From: Paenibacillus sinensis
GTDB taxonomy: Bacteria > Bacillota > Bacilli > Paenibacillales > Paenibacillaceae
Direction of reading: 5' to 3'
NCBI RefSeq assembly: GCF_019904155.1
Contig: NZ_JAHCMB010000241.1
Location: 63,305-127,304, forward strand
Length of the DNA: 64,000 bases
Shown here: piece by piece, positions 42,216 to 50,967 of the stretch
Layout of the letters: every line of letters starts with the position of its first letter
Position numbering within the stretch: the stretch's first letter is position 1
Made by a program: the position numbers and the translations under genes
The notes under the pieces: model-generated
The model's input: only the letters and a program-made list of their open reading frames with translations
Database searches by the model: none
What the model was told of the DNA's origin: nothing

Positions 42216-42671
42216 ATGCCCGACGAGACAGTAGTTCGATTGATTAACCGCCAGGAGCTCCCCGGGCTTCTTGAGTTGTACCGCCATCTCCATCCCGATG
42301 ATCCCGAGCTGGAACCCGGCTCGATGCAGGAGCAATGGGATGTCATCATGAACGATCCGGGCATGAAGATTATTGTCGTGGAGCGGGATGGGGTGCTGGT
42401 CGCTTCCTGCGTTCTGCTCGTTGCCCTGAACTTGACCAGAGGCGCAAGACCCTTCGGCTTGATCGAGAATGTGGTGACACACAGCGGGTATCGCAAGCTG
42501 GGATATGGCCGGTTGGCGCTGAACCATGCGGTTGAATATGCAAGGAAGAGGAACTGCTACAAGGTCATGCTGATGACGGGATCGAAGATGGAGGGCGTCC
42601 ACACATTCTACGAGAGCTGCGGCTTTCGGAAGGGCGTCAAGACCGGGTTCGTCATAAGCTTGCAGGAGTAG
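42216..42671 (+). CDS. GNAT-family N-acetyltransferase
   Basis: A 151-residue acetyl-CoA-dependent transferase. The motif A pyrophosphate loop is VVTHSGYRKLGYGRLALNHAVEYA (about 84-107), and motif B is YKVMLMTGSKMEGVHTFYESCGFRKG, which includes the typical FYESCGF end (about 128-134). Substrate unknown. GGGAGGT precedes the ATG. It is the last gene of the 39161-42671 run, with a terminator at 42711-42738. Confidence 0.92.
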   Translation: MPDETVVRLINRQELPGLLELYRHLHPDDPELEPGSMQEQWDVIMNDPGMKIIVVERDGVLVASCVLLVALNLTRGARPFGLIENVVTHSGYRKLGYGRLALNHAVEYARKRNCYKVMLMTGSKMEGVHTFYESCGFRKGVKTGFVISLQE

Positions 42672-42710
42672 GAGGAACAAGGCTCTGGTTCGCAATCCGT
42701 CAAATGAGTG

Positions 42711-42738
42711 AAGCCGCTGCGTACTTACGCAGCGGCTT
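42711..42738 (+). terminator. Terminator after the GNAT gene
   Basis: AAGCCGCTGCGTA pairs perfectly with TACGCAGCGGCTT with a 2-nt centre, followed by GTTGCTGT. Confidence 0.75.
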
Positions 42739-42831
42739 GTTGCTGTCTACCTTTCGTAAAAATACCATCTCGATCCCGATGCAAAGCTTCATTATATAGT
42801 CATTATAGTCGGTTGGATAGAGTTCATAAGT

Positions 42832-42868
42832 AGTTCTTTATGCCTAGTGTATTTAGGCATAAAGAACT
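42832..42868. repeat. 15-bp perfect inverted repeat upstream of the chemoreceptor gene
   Basis: AGTTCTTTATGCCTA (42832-42846) and TAGGCATAAAGAACT (42854-42868) are separated by 7 bp. There is no T-run after it. It lies 168 bp before the chemoreceptor start. A GTCGATAA at 42940-42947 resembles a sigma-D -10 but has no good TAAA partner. Role unknown: operator, RNA hairpin or relic. Confidence 0.7.
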
Positions 42869-43035
42869 TAAATCCGGGGTTGTAAATAAGCTTTTTTATA
42901 AATGTAGCGAAAATAGATATTCATAATGTGACGAAGATTGTCGATAAGGACTATAGATACCCGGTTTCCATAGAATGGTAGTGGGAGTTAAGTTGTATGG
43001 TCGGGTGCGATAATGCAAAACGGGGGGAGTAAGGT

Positions 43036-44625
43036 ATGCGGTGGTTTGGTAACTTGAAGACAGTAACAAAGATTATTTCCGCGTTCCTGATCGTTGCATT
43101 GCTGTTGGCAGCGCTGGGAGTCTACTCAAGTCTGACGATGCGGAACATGAACAAGAATGCGATTGAGCTGTACAGCAACAACCTGATTTCAGTGAATACC
43201 TTAGGGGGAGCACAGGTCTCTTTTCAAAAGGCGAGAGTGCTGATCCGGGATTTGAGCACCACGACTGTAGCGTCGGATCAGGAGCAGTATGAGAAAGAGC
43301 TCAATGCTACCGTTCAGGATATTGAGAAAAACATTGAACAGTACCGGCCCCGGGCGGCCACGGCGGAAGAACAGAACATTTTGAAAAGTCTGGACCCGGA
43401 ATTCTCCATATATAAAGACCTTCTAAATCAGGGGGTACAGATTGCCAAAGAGCAAGGCTCAGAGGCGTTCCTTAAATTCAGAGCGGAGTCTTTAAAACCG
43501 CAGACGGATAAAATTTCCAATCTATTGAATCAATTATTGAATCTGAACGTTCAGATTGCGGCGGCAACGAATGATGAGACTCAAAATTACTATTCAACAG
43601 GCATTTCTGTGACAGTAGCCATTATCATTATTGCCATTGTTCTCAGCGTTCTGATTGGCTCCTTCATCGCCCGGTCCATTTCGAAGCCGCTGCTTCAGAT
43701 GGTCGGGGTAGCGACCAAGGTGGCGAACGGCGATTTGACCGAGCAGGTCTCGATATCCAGCAGAGATGAAGTGGGACAGCTGGCATCAGCGCTTAATCGG
43801 ATGGTTGATAATTTGAAAACGCTGGTGAACGAAATCGTCATGAATTCGCAAAGTGTGGCCGCATCATCGCAGCAGATTTCGGCAAGCACCCAGGAAATCG
43901 CCAGCACGAGCACAAGCCAGTCTGCTGCTGCGGGTGATATTACCAATCTGTTCAAGGAGCTGTCTATCGCTATTGACTCTGTGGCCAACAGTGCGGAAGA
44001 GGCAGCCGATCTGTCCAATGATACGGTGCGGACGGCGCGTGAAGGCGGTGCGGTTGTTGAGGCCTCGCTGAAGGGAATGCAGGCAGTCAACGGCAAGATG
44101 GCCCAGCTGGAAAGCGACTCCCAGAAGATCGGCGACATTATCGAAGTGATCGATGATATTGCCGAGCAGACGAATCTGCTGGCGCTTAATGCGGCGATCG
44201 AAGCGGCGCGAGCGGGCGAGCAGGGACGCGGCTTCGCCGTAGTGGCCGACGAGGTGCGGAAGCTGGCCGAGCGAAGCGGGGGAGCGACGAAGGAGATTAC
44301 GTCGATTATCAAGGCGATGCAGGAAAATACGAAGCAAAGTGTACAAGCGGTCGCCGAGAGCGTACAGCAGTCCTCACGGACGGGAGAGGCGTTCGAACGG
44401 ATTATCGGCATGGTCAACGACTCGTCCATCAAGGTCAATGAAATCGCCGCAGCCTGTGAAGAAGAATCGGCTCAGGCGGCAGAAGTCATGGGTGCGGTTC
44501 AGTCCATCGCCGCTTCAAGCGAAGAGTCGGCGGCTGCCTCTGAGGAGACGGCGGCAACCTGCCAATCCCTTGCCCAGTTGTCCCAGGAGCTGGCAACAGC
44601 AGCGGCGGCATTTAAAACACGCTAA
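43036..44625 (+). CDS. Methyl-accepting chemotaxis protein
   Basis: A 529-residue transmembrane receptor. TM1 (about 12-32), an extracytoplasmic four-helix-bundle ligand domain (about 33-190), TM2 (about 190-212), HAMP (about 213-266; SISKPLLQMVGVATKVANGDL) and a long cytoplasmic coiled coil follow. The hairpin tip AEQTNLLALNAAIEAARAGE and VVADEVRKLAERS are intact, so it can bind CheW and CheA. Methylation-site-like Glu/Gln/Ala stretches flank it. It is followed 40 bp later by cheW and then cheA. The ligand is unknown. Confidence 0.96.
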   Translation: MRWFGNLKTVTKIISAFLIVALLLAALGVYSSLTMRNMNKNAIELYSNNLISVNTLGGAQVSFQKARVLIRDLSTTTVASDQEQYEKELNATVQDIEKNIEQYRPRAATAEEQNILKSLDPEFSIYKDLLNQGVQIAKEQGSEAFLKFRAESLKPQTDKISNLLNQLLNLNVQIAAATNDETQNYYSTGISVTVAIIIIAIVLSVLIGSFIARSISKPLLQMVGVATKVANGDLTEQVSISSRDEVGQLASALNRMVDNLKTLVNEIVMNSQSVAASSQQISASTQEIASTSTSQSAAAGDITNLFKELSIAIDSVANSAEEAADLSNDTVRTAREGGAVVEASLKGMQAVNGKMAQLESDSQKIGDIIEVIDDIAEQTNLLALNAAIEAARAGEQGRGFAVVADEVRKLAERSGGATKEITSIIKAMQENTKQSVQAVAESVQQSSRTGEAFERIIGMVNDSSIKVNEIAAACEEESAQAAEVMGAVQSIAASSEESAAASEETAATCQSLAQLSQELATAAAAFKTR

Positions 44626-44665
44626 CTTTCACTAACAATAAATCTTTACACTGAGGGGGATGCTT

Positions 44666-45091
44666 ATGACCTCGCTTCAGCAAGACCAATATATTGAACT
44701 TGCCGTAGGAGCCGAGACCTGCGCTATGCGCATTGAAGACGTGCATGAAATTATCAAAATGCTCACCATTACGGATATTCCGTTCAGCCGTCATGAGGTG
44801 AAGGGAGTCGTCAATCTGAGAGGGAAGGTCGTTCCGGTCATGAGTCTGCGGAATCTGCTCGGCATGCCCGATGAGCCGTACACGAGGGCGACCCGGATCA
44901 TCGTCGTCCGTCACAAGGAGGAGTTCGTCGGTATGATTGTCGACAAAGTGAACCGGGTTACGACCTATGCGGAGATTCACCCTCCGACCGGACAAACCGG
45001 CATCCCCCATGCGGGAGTCTATCAGGGGATCGGTCAGCGTGACGACCGGCTGATCGGGATTCTGAAGCTTGAAGACATCCTGGGCGGATAG
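44666..45091 (+). CDS. cheW: CheW-type chemotaxis coupling protein
   Basis: A 141-residue SH3-like coupling protein linking receptor to CheA. Typical blocks are YIELAVGAETCAMRIEDVHEIIKM (about 8-31), VKGVVNLRGKVVPVMSLR (about 45-62) and ILKLEDILGG at the end. The frame begins at ATG 44660, directly against the GAGGGGG ribosome binding site; ATG 44666 has proper spacing and is used. Gene order is receptor-cheW-cheA. Confidence 0.94.
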   Translation: MTSLQQDQYIELAVGAETCAMRIEDVHEIIKMLTITDIPFSRHEVKGVVNLRGKVVPVMSLRNLLGMPDEPYTRATRIIVVRHKEEFVGMIVDKVNRVTTYAEIHPPTGQTGIPHAGVYQGIGQRDDRLIGILKLEDILGG

Positions 45092-45105
45092 GGGGGACGG
45101 CAATT

Positions 45106-47151
45106 ATGATGGATTTATCGGCTTACCGTGATATTTTCATAGAGGAGCTGAATGAGCAGCTGGAGCGAATGGATCAGACGCTGCTCTCGCTGGAGCGTTC
45201 TCCTTCTCCTGAGTATGTGCAGACCTTGTTCCGTTCGGCTCATACGGTCAAAGGCTCCTCATCCACCATGGCCTTTGGTGAAATGAGCGAACTGACCCAC
45301 CAGGTGGAATACGCGCTGGAATGGGTTCGGGAGAATAACGCCGCCATCGGCTCCGAATTCATCGACCTGATGTTCAGGGCGCTGGACGCCATGAAGACAC
45401 TCCGGGACGAATATATCGGGGGCGGTCCGTTCTCTGACTTCACCGTGCTCGTATCGGAGATCCGATCGTTGATCAGCCGGCCTTCCGGGGACACGGCGGA
45501 GACGCGGCGGGGGCAGCTGGTGCTAGGGCCAGAGGAGACGCTCAAAGCGGATGAGCAGGCAGCGGCGGGACGGACGCTGCTGGAGGTCCGGGTCGAGCTG
45601 GTCGGAGACTGCCTGATGAAGGCGGCGAGATACCAGATCGTGATGAACCGGAGCGAAGACGAGCTGGGAACGGTCGTCGCCTCGACGCATTCGCTGCAGG
45701 GAACCGGCGCTACGGAGGAAGAGGATGAAACGTACCGGCTGTTCGCCTTCGTAATCGCGACGCAGCTGGAGGCCAAAGCGCTGCAGGACAAGCTGTCGGG
45801 ATTCTCGGATGTGCAGTCGGCAGAGGTCCTGCCGTTCACTGCCGGGGCCGCCGCTGCGTCCACACCATCAGCGGCTTGCGCCGAACAGGCAACGGCTGCA
45901 CATCCCGCACAAGCCCCGGCGTCGGCCCAGGCTCCGGGCCGGCAGGCCGCGCCCTCCGGCGGGGAGCCGGGAAAGGGCGCTGCCCAGACTGTCCGGGTCA
46001 GCGTGGATCGGCTCGACCACCTGATGAACCTGGTCGGAGAGCTGCTGATCGACCAGACCTCGCTGGCCGATCTGCGGGCCGAAGGACTGCGGAGCGACCC
46101 GGCGCAGGCGCTCGGTACGATCGGCGGCGTTTCGGATCACATGAGCAGGGTGATCAAGGAACTGCAGGACGGGGTCATGAAGACCCGGATGCTGCCGATC
46201 GACCAGTTGTTCAGCCGGTTCCCCCGGCTGGTCAGGGACCTGTCCCAGAAGCTTGGCAAGCAGCTGGATCTGATCATTCAGGGCGGAGAGACGGAGCTGG
46301 ACCGCACGATTATCGAAGAGCTCGGCGATCCGCTGATTCACCTGATCCGCAACAGCGCCGATCACGGAATCGAGAGCCCGGAGGCGCGGGCCGCTGCCGG
46401 CAAGCCGGAGAAGGGCCGCATCTCCCTCACCTCGTTCCATGAGGAGAATCACGTTGTAATTGTGCTGGAGGACGACGGCAAGGGTATTGACGGAGAGGTC
46501 ATCAAGGCCAACGCCATCCGGAAAGGGCTGATTACGGAAGAACAGGCCGCCCGTCTTACCCAGGCGGAGGCTGTCAATCTGATCTTCGAGCCCGGCTTCT
46601 CCACCGCTTCCCAGGTCAGCGAGGTGTCCGGACGCGGCGTCGGCATGGATATCGTCCGCAGCCAGATCGGCAGACTGAACGGCATCATCGACATTGATAC
46701 CCGGCCCGGCGACGGCACGAGATTCACTATCCGTCTTCCGCTTACACTGGCCATCATCAAGGGGCTGCTCGTCAAAGTGGCGGGCAGGCTGGTCATTATC
46801 CCGATGTATAATGTATCCGAAATCGTCAGAATCTCACCGGATGATGTGCAGAGCATTCAGGGCCAGAGAGCCATTATCAATCACGGCAAAATCGTTCCGC
46901 TGTATTGGCTGCATGACAAGCTTCATTATCACCGGACGGAACGGAACGCGAGGTCGATCCCTGTGGTCGTTGTGAAATCGGTGGAGAAGAGCGCCGCCTT
47001 CGGCGTGGATGAGATCATAGGCAATCAGGAAGTGGTTATCAAATCGCTGGGAACTTACCTCGGCAAAATGAATCATCTCTCGGGAGCTACCATTCTGGGC
47101 AACGGCAGCGTGGCGCTCATTCTGGAAGCGCCGTTTCTGGTAAACGGATAA
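45106..47151 (+). CDS. cheA: Chemotaxis histidine kinase CheA
   Basis: A 681-residue kinase. The P1 Hpt domain has phospho-acceptor His46 (SAHTVKGSSS). A P2-like response-regulator docking region follows (about 145-245), then a Pro/Ala/Gly-rich linker (about 247-290), P3 dimerisation helices (about 295-365), a P4 ATPase domain with N-box LIRNSADHGIES (about 408-419) and G-box DDGKGIDGE and SGRGVGMDIV, and a P5 CheW-like domain to the end. All catalytic motifs are intact. No cheY, cheB or cheR lies nearby, so it must phosphorylate a regulator encoded elsewhere. A terminator follows at 47165-47218. Confidence 0.96.
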   Translation: MMDLSAYRDIFIEELNEQLERMDQTLLSLERSPSPEYVQTLFRSAHTVKGSSSTMAFGEMSELTHQVEYALEWVRENNAAIGSEFIDLMFRALDAMKTLRDEYIGGGPFSDFTVLVSEIRSLISRPSGDTAETRRGQLVLGPEETLKADEQAAAGRTLLEVRVELVGDCLMKAARYQIVMNRSEDELGTVVASTHSLQGTGATEEEDETYRLFAFVIATQLEAKALQDKLSGFSDVQSAEVLPFTAGAAAASTPSAACAEQATAAHPAQAPASAQAPGRQAAPSGGEPGKGAAQTVRVSVDRLDHLMNLVGELLIDQTSLADLRAEGLRSDPAQALGTIGGVSDHMSRVIKELQDGVMKTRMLPIDQLFSRFPRLVRDLSQKLGKQLDLIIQGGETELDRTIIEELGDPLIHLIRNSADHGIESPEARAAAGKPEKGRISLTSFHEENHVVIVLEDDGKGIDGEVIKANAIRKGLITEEQAARLTQAEAVNLIFEPGFSTASQVSEVSGRGVGMDIVRSQIGRLNGIIDIDTRPGDGTRFTIRLPLTLAIIKGLLVKVAGRLVIIPMYNVSEIVRISPDDVQSIQGQRAIINHGKIVPLYWLHDKLHYHRTERNARSIPVVVVKSVEKSAAFGVDEIIGNQEVVIKSLGTYLGKMNHLSGATILGNGSVALILEAPFLVNG

Positions 47152-47164
47152 TATTTGATCATAC

Positions 47165-47218
47165 AGAGGTGTCCCTTAAGCCGTGAAATGGCTGCGTGGG
47201 ATGCCTCTTGTTTTTTTA
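47165..47218 (+). terminator. Terminator of the mcp-cheW-cheA unit
   Basis: AGAGG..TCCC (47165-47175) pairs with GGGA..CCTCT (47198-47208), with an inner AGCC/GGCT stem, followed by TTTTTTTA. Confidence 0.82.
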
Positions 47219-47250
47219 TGAAACGGATAGACAATAGAAGAGAAACTTCT

Positions 47251-47264
47251 TGTAAGCGCTTATT
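47251..47264 (+). promoter_or_regulatory. cre-like site upstream of the PTS operon
   Basis: TGTAAGCGCTTATT matches 12 of 14 positions of the CcpA site TGWAANCGNTNWCA, with a full TGTAAGCG left half. It is 99 bp before the regulator gene. Carbon catabolite control is the expected role. Confidence 0.65.
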
Positions 47265-47362
47265 ACGAAATCGCTATCTGCTATATAAAAGCTGGATTAA
47301 ATATAATAAACAGGAAGCAAGTCAATCATCAATGTTTCAACCAAAGGAGGTGAATTGCGATT

Positions 47363-49408
47363 ATGTATGTAACCGAACGCACCTTGAAAGTTGCCCGGTA
47401 TTTCAACGAAAAAAATGAAGCGAGCATCCGGAGCATCGCCAGGGAGCTCGGGCTTACCGAGCGGTCTGTCCGCTATGAAATTGACCGGATTAACATTTTC
47501 GAAAGCGCCAGTCATCCTTATATTCTGAAAAGCAAGGACGCTTACTGGAAGCTGGTCTCGCCTCTGCCCGAGGTGCTGCTGCAAACCTATCTGTATGTCT
47601 ATACATCGGAGGAACGGGCCCGCTTTATGCTGCTCGGGCTTCTCTTCTCCCCGGAGCAGATCCATCTGGGTGTTCTGGCACAGCGTTTCGAGGTTAGCCG
47701 GACAACGGTCAAGAAGGATCTTCAGGCGGTTGAGGAACGGATGCTGGAATCCGGGATTTCGCTTTCCTATCGCCGCGGATTTGGCCTGAACGGCTCGCCG
47801 TCCTCGTTATATTTACTTGGCGTCGAAGCGTTAAGGCCCGTTGTGTCCTTGTTATACAGAGAGCCTCAAACCGTATACGAAGAGCAGGTTGGACTCATGT
47901 TGTCGGATGCGATCGGGTCTCCCTGGTCCCCGGAGCTTCATGCCTGGGCGAGGAGAACGATGGAGAATATTCAGCTCATTCTTACCGATTCGGCCTATAA
48001 AACGATGCTGGCCCACCTCGTCGTCCTGCTGTTCATGATGAGCAGAAATGCGCCGATACCGGAGACTCTGGGAGCTAACCTGCATTTGGCCGAATCCGAG
48101 GAGATCATGTTCGGGGGCCATCTCGAGAGCCTGGGAGAGATCGTGGAGCATCCCATCCAGTCCGAATACGCGCGGGCTATAATTATTCAGTTCATGCTCT
48201 CCTCCAAGCATCAGCCATCTGCTTATCAGGTCGGCCGGTGGCTGGATGCGGAATGCCTTGCGATTGAACTCATTGAAAGCGTCTCTGAGCGTGTGCATAT
48301 CGGCTTTGAACAGGATGAACAACTGCTGAACGGGCTGATTAACCATCTCGAGCCTCTGCTGAACGGAACGGCTTCGTATGAAGAGCCGAGGTGGAGCATA
48401 GAGCATTTGCCGGAACAGGACCGGCTCGTCTTTAAGGCTCTGTCCGAAATTATTACGGAACACCCGGAGCTGCGAAGGGCGGTGTCGGGCTCCGGGCTGT
48501 TCCTGATCGCGGTGCATTTTCTCGGCAGCCTGAGAAGGCTTGTGCAGGAGGCCAGCCACGTTCTTCTGGTCTGCGGATTCGGCTATGGGACTACGGCGCT
48601 GGTTAAAGACCAGCTTATGAACAAGTATCAGGTCCATATCGTCGAATCCATCCCGATGCACAAGCTGATGAACCGCAGCAGCTGGGATGAAGTGGACCTG
48701 ATCGTGAGCACCCATCCGATTCAGGAACGCCTTCCAAAGCCGTGGGTTCAGGTGGAGCCTCTGATCACGGTCGCCGACGATGAAGCGCTGCAAAGGTCGG
48801 GATTACAGCCCAAGCGGCTGTATGTGGATTATCACCTGCTGTACAGGGATTTGGAATTTCTGAATGAACGGGACAGGGACGCCGCCTTTCAGGTCTTCCT
48901 GAAGCATCTGGGCCACCAGGGAATCCGGATATCGGGGAGCTATCGGCTTCAGGATCTCATGCTGCCCCAGTTCGTTCAATATGTGGATCAAGCGCTCGAC
49001 TGGGAGCAGGCGGTCCGAATCTCCTGCGGTTTGCTGGTGAATCAGGGCTGTGTGCATTCTTCATATCTCGATGAAATCATCCGCTCGATGCATCGCTGGG
49101 ATCATTATTCGGTAATTGACGGCTCAATCGCCATTCTGCACGGCAAGGGAGAGGAACTCATCAAGCGAACGGGGATCAGCATGATCTGCACTTCCCGTCC
49201 CGTCCGGTTCGGCACCAAGTCCGTGCATGCGGTTCTGTGTCTGGCCAGCAAGGATAAGAAGGAGCATATCCCGGCCCTCAAGACCCTGGTGAAGCTCATC
49301 CGGCTGACGGATTGGATCGCGCAATTGCAACAGAAGCGGACCGGCATTGAAATTTACGAATTAACCAGAGAAATGGAGAATCGAATTCTAAATGAAGAAG
49401 CTTATTAG
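47363..49408 (+). CDS. PRD-containing PTS transcriptional activator (BglG/MtlR type)
   Basis: A 681-residue regulator. N-terminal helix-turn-helix (about 5-65; EASIRSIARELGLTERSVRYEIDRI) and a second HTH (about 95-150; LAQRFEVSRTTVKKDLQAVEERM). Two PRD domains (about 180-390) hold the regulatory histidines. An EIIB-like domain has the active Cys (LLVCGFGYGTTALVKDQL, about 404-421). A C-terminal EIIA-like domain (about 535-680) has His in SIAILHGKGEE. Such proteins are switched by PTS phosphorylation and activate the adjacent PTS genes as DNA-binding activators, not RNA antiterminators. AAAGGAGGTG precedes the ATG. It overlaps the IIA gene by 17 bp. Confidence 0.94.
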   Translation: MYVTERTLKVARYFNEKNEASIRSIARELGLTERSVRYEIDRINIFESASHPYILKSKDAYWKLVSPLPEVLLQTYLYVYTSEERARFMLLGLLFSPEQIHLGVLAQRFEVSRTTVKKDLQAVEERMLESGISLSYRRGFGLNGSPSSLYLLGVEALRPVVSLLYREPQTVYEEQVGLMLSDAIGSPWSPELHAWARRTMENIQLILTDSAYKTMLAHLVVLLFMMSRNAPIPETLGANLHLAESEEIMFGGHLESLGEIVEHPIQSEYARAIIIQFMLSSKHQPSAYQVGRWLDAECLAIELIESVSERVHIGFEQDEQLLNGLINHLEPLLNGTASYEEPRWSIEHLPEQDRLVFKALSEIITEHPELRRAVSGSGLFLIAVHFLGSLRRLVQEASHVLLVCGFGYGTTALVKDQLMNKYQVHIVESIPMHKLMNRSSWDEVDLIVSTHPIQERLPKPWVQVEPLITVADDEALQRSGLQPKRLYVDYHLLYRDLEFLNERDRDAAFQVFLKHLGHQGIRISGSYRLQDLMLPQFVQYVDQALDWEQAVRISCGLLVNQGCVHSSYLDEIIRSMHRWDHYSVIDGSIAILHGKGEELIKRTGISMICTSRPVRFGTKSVHAVLCLASKDKKEHIPALKTLVKLIRLTDWIAQLQQKRTGIEIYELTREMENRILNEEAY

Positions 49409-49856
49409 CATTGATACCATTATGCTCAATCTGGACGCCGGGACGAAGGACGAGGCTATCGCGCTGCTGGCGGATAACCTGGAGCGAACCGGCCGGGTGG
49501 CCTCGGCGGATGTTTTTATGCAGAGTGTACTGGACCGGGAAGCGGTCTCGCCGACGGCGATCGGATATGATATGGGACTGCCGCATGGAAAAAGCGACAC
49601 GGTGCTGATTCCGTCCGTATCCATAGCAAGGCTTAAACGGCCGCTTCTATGGAATGAAGAGACGAACGAAGCGGCGGATCTGCTGATCCTGATTGCAGTA
49701 CCCAAGGAGAGCAGCGGATTCCATTTGAAGATTCTGACGGCGCTGTCCCGCAAGCTTATGCATGACGAGTTTCGCGAGAAGCTCAGGAATGCCTCCGCAG
49801 AGACGGACATTCTTAAGTTAGTAGATCAAGAACTGGGGGAATTGATCCATGATTAG
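49392..49856 (+). CDS. PTS EIIA component, fructose/mannitol family
   Basis: A 154-residue cytosolic phosphocarrier. The active-site His lies in IGYDMGLPHGKSD (about His64), and the surrounding EAVSPTAIGYD and ADLLILIAVPKES blocks are typical of EIIA-Fru. It accepts phosphate from HPr and passes it to the EIIB at 50968. It is translationally coupled to the regulator upstream and overlaps the IIC gene by 8 bp. Confidence 0.94.
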   Translation: MKKLISIDTIMLNLDAGTKDEAIALLADNLERTGRVASADVFMQSVLDREAVSPTAIGYDMGLPHGKSDTVLIPSVSIARLKRPLLWNEETNEAADLLILIAVPKESSGFHLKILTALSRKLMHDEFREKLRNASAETDILKLVDQELGELIHD

Positions 49857-50916
49857 CAAAATAATGGGCAACACCAAACGGCATCTGCTCACCGGCACTT
49901 CCCATATGATTCCCTTTATTGTCGCGGCAGGAATTATCTTCTCTCTGGCCGTCATGCTTAGCGGCAAGGCGGCCACGCCGGAGACCGGCTGGCTGGCCGA
50001 TCTGGCGAAGATCGGCAGCGCCGGCTTTACACTGTTCATTCCAATCCTTGGAGGCTATATCGCCTATTCGATCGCCGACAAGCCCGGTCTGGCTCCCGGA
50101 GCCATCGGAGCACTGCTGGCCAATCAGGTTGGAGCCGGATTCCTGGGCGGCATGGCCGCCGGTTTCCTGGCAGGATTCGTCGTCAGTATGCTTAAGCGGA
50201 TCAAGCTGCCCCCGGCTCTGCGATCACTGGGCACCATTTTTCTGTATCCTTTATGCGGTACGTTAATTGTCGGCGGGATTATCGTCTGGGGAATCGGGGG
50301 ACCGATCGCCATCCTGATGTCCTCTCTGACCGACTGGCTGAACGGGATGGCGGGAGCAGGCAAGGCGATTCTGGCCGTCATTCTGGGCGGGATGACCGCC
50401 TTCGATATGGGCGGGCCGATCAACAAAGTGGCGACCCTCTTTGCCCAGACGCAGGTCAAAGAGCTGCCCTATTTGATGGGCGGGGTAGGCGTCGCCATTT
50501 GTACGCCTCCGATCGGGATGGGGCTGGCGACTTTTCTCTCCCGGAAGAAGTACACGATCGAAGAGAGAGAAGCAGGCAAGGCGGCCATTCTGATGGGCTG
50601 TGTAGGGATCACGGAAGGGGCGATTCCCTTCGCCGTAAATGATCCGATTCGCGTTATTCCTTCCATTATGACGGGTGCGATCGTCGGCAACATTATTGCA
50701 TTTTCGCTGGGTGTTCTTAACCACGCCCCTTGGGGAGGACTCATCGTGCTCCCGGTTGTTGAAGGAAGGATAGGCTATATCATTTCCGTTCTTGCCGGTG
50801 CGGTCGTAACGGCGCTGCTTGTGAACGCGCTCAAGAAGAGCAGGGCGGAAGAAGAGGCGCCCGATGAATCAGCCTCTGCAGCGGGAGGAATCGAACTGGA
50901 TTTTGAACAAATGTAA
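49849..50916 (+). CDS. PTS EIIC permease, fructose family
   Basis: A 355-residue membrane permease with about eight to ten helices. The family start HLLTGTSHMIPFIVAAGIIFSLAVML, the GGMTAFDMGGPINKVA substrate region (about 182-197) and VGITEGAIPFAVNDPIRVIPSIM (about 250-272) are diagnostic of EIIC-Fru. The C-terminal 25 residues are acidic and disordered. The sugar is not determined: no phosphofructokinase, aldolase or phosphosugar hydrolase gene accompanies it. The last codons overlap a cre-like sequence. Confidence 0.94.
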   Translation: MISKIMGNTKRHLLTGTSHMIPFIVAAGIIFSLAVMLSGKAATPETGWLADLAKIGSAGFTLFIPILGGYIAYSIADKPGLAPGAIGALLANQVGAGFLGGMAAGFLAGFVVSMLKRIKLPPALRSLGTIFLYPLCGTLIVGGIIVWGIGGPIAILMSSLTDWLNGMAGAGKAILAVILGGMTAFDMGGPINKVATLFAQTQVKELPYLMGGVGVAICTPPIGMGLATFLSRKKYTIEEREAGKAAILMGCVGITEGAIPFAVNDPIRVIPSIMTGAIVGNIIAFSLGVLNHAPWGGLIVLPVVEGRIGYIISVLAGAVVTALLVNALKKSRAEEEAPDESASAAGGIELDFEQM

Positions 50917-50925
50917 GCGCTTTGT
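50912..50925 (+). promoter_or_regulatory. Second cre-like site, between IIC and IIB genes
   Basis: TGTAAGCGCTTTGT spans the IIC stop codon. Its reverse complement matches 12 of 14 positions of TGWAANCGNTNWCA. It could act as an internal CcpA roadblock before the IIB gene, or may be partly chance. Confidence 0.45.
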
Positions 50926-50967
50926 CCTGAATTCAATAATAGATGATCAGAGAAAGGTTGGATACCG

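Noticed and set aside
42940..42947. GTCGATAA as a sigma-D promoter for the chemoreceptor
   Set aside because: The -10 is good but no TAAA lies at 14-16 bp, so it was not listed as a promoter.
42869..43035. Possible cyclic-di-GMP riboswitch in the chemoreceptor leader
   Set aside because: The conserved GEMM bases and paired stems could not be found by eye.
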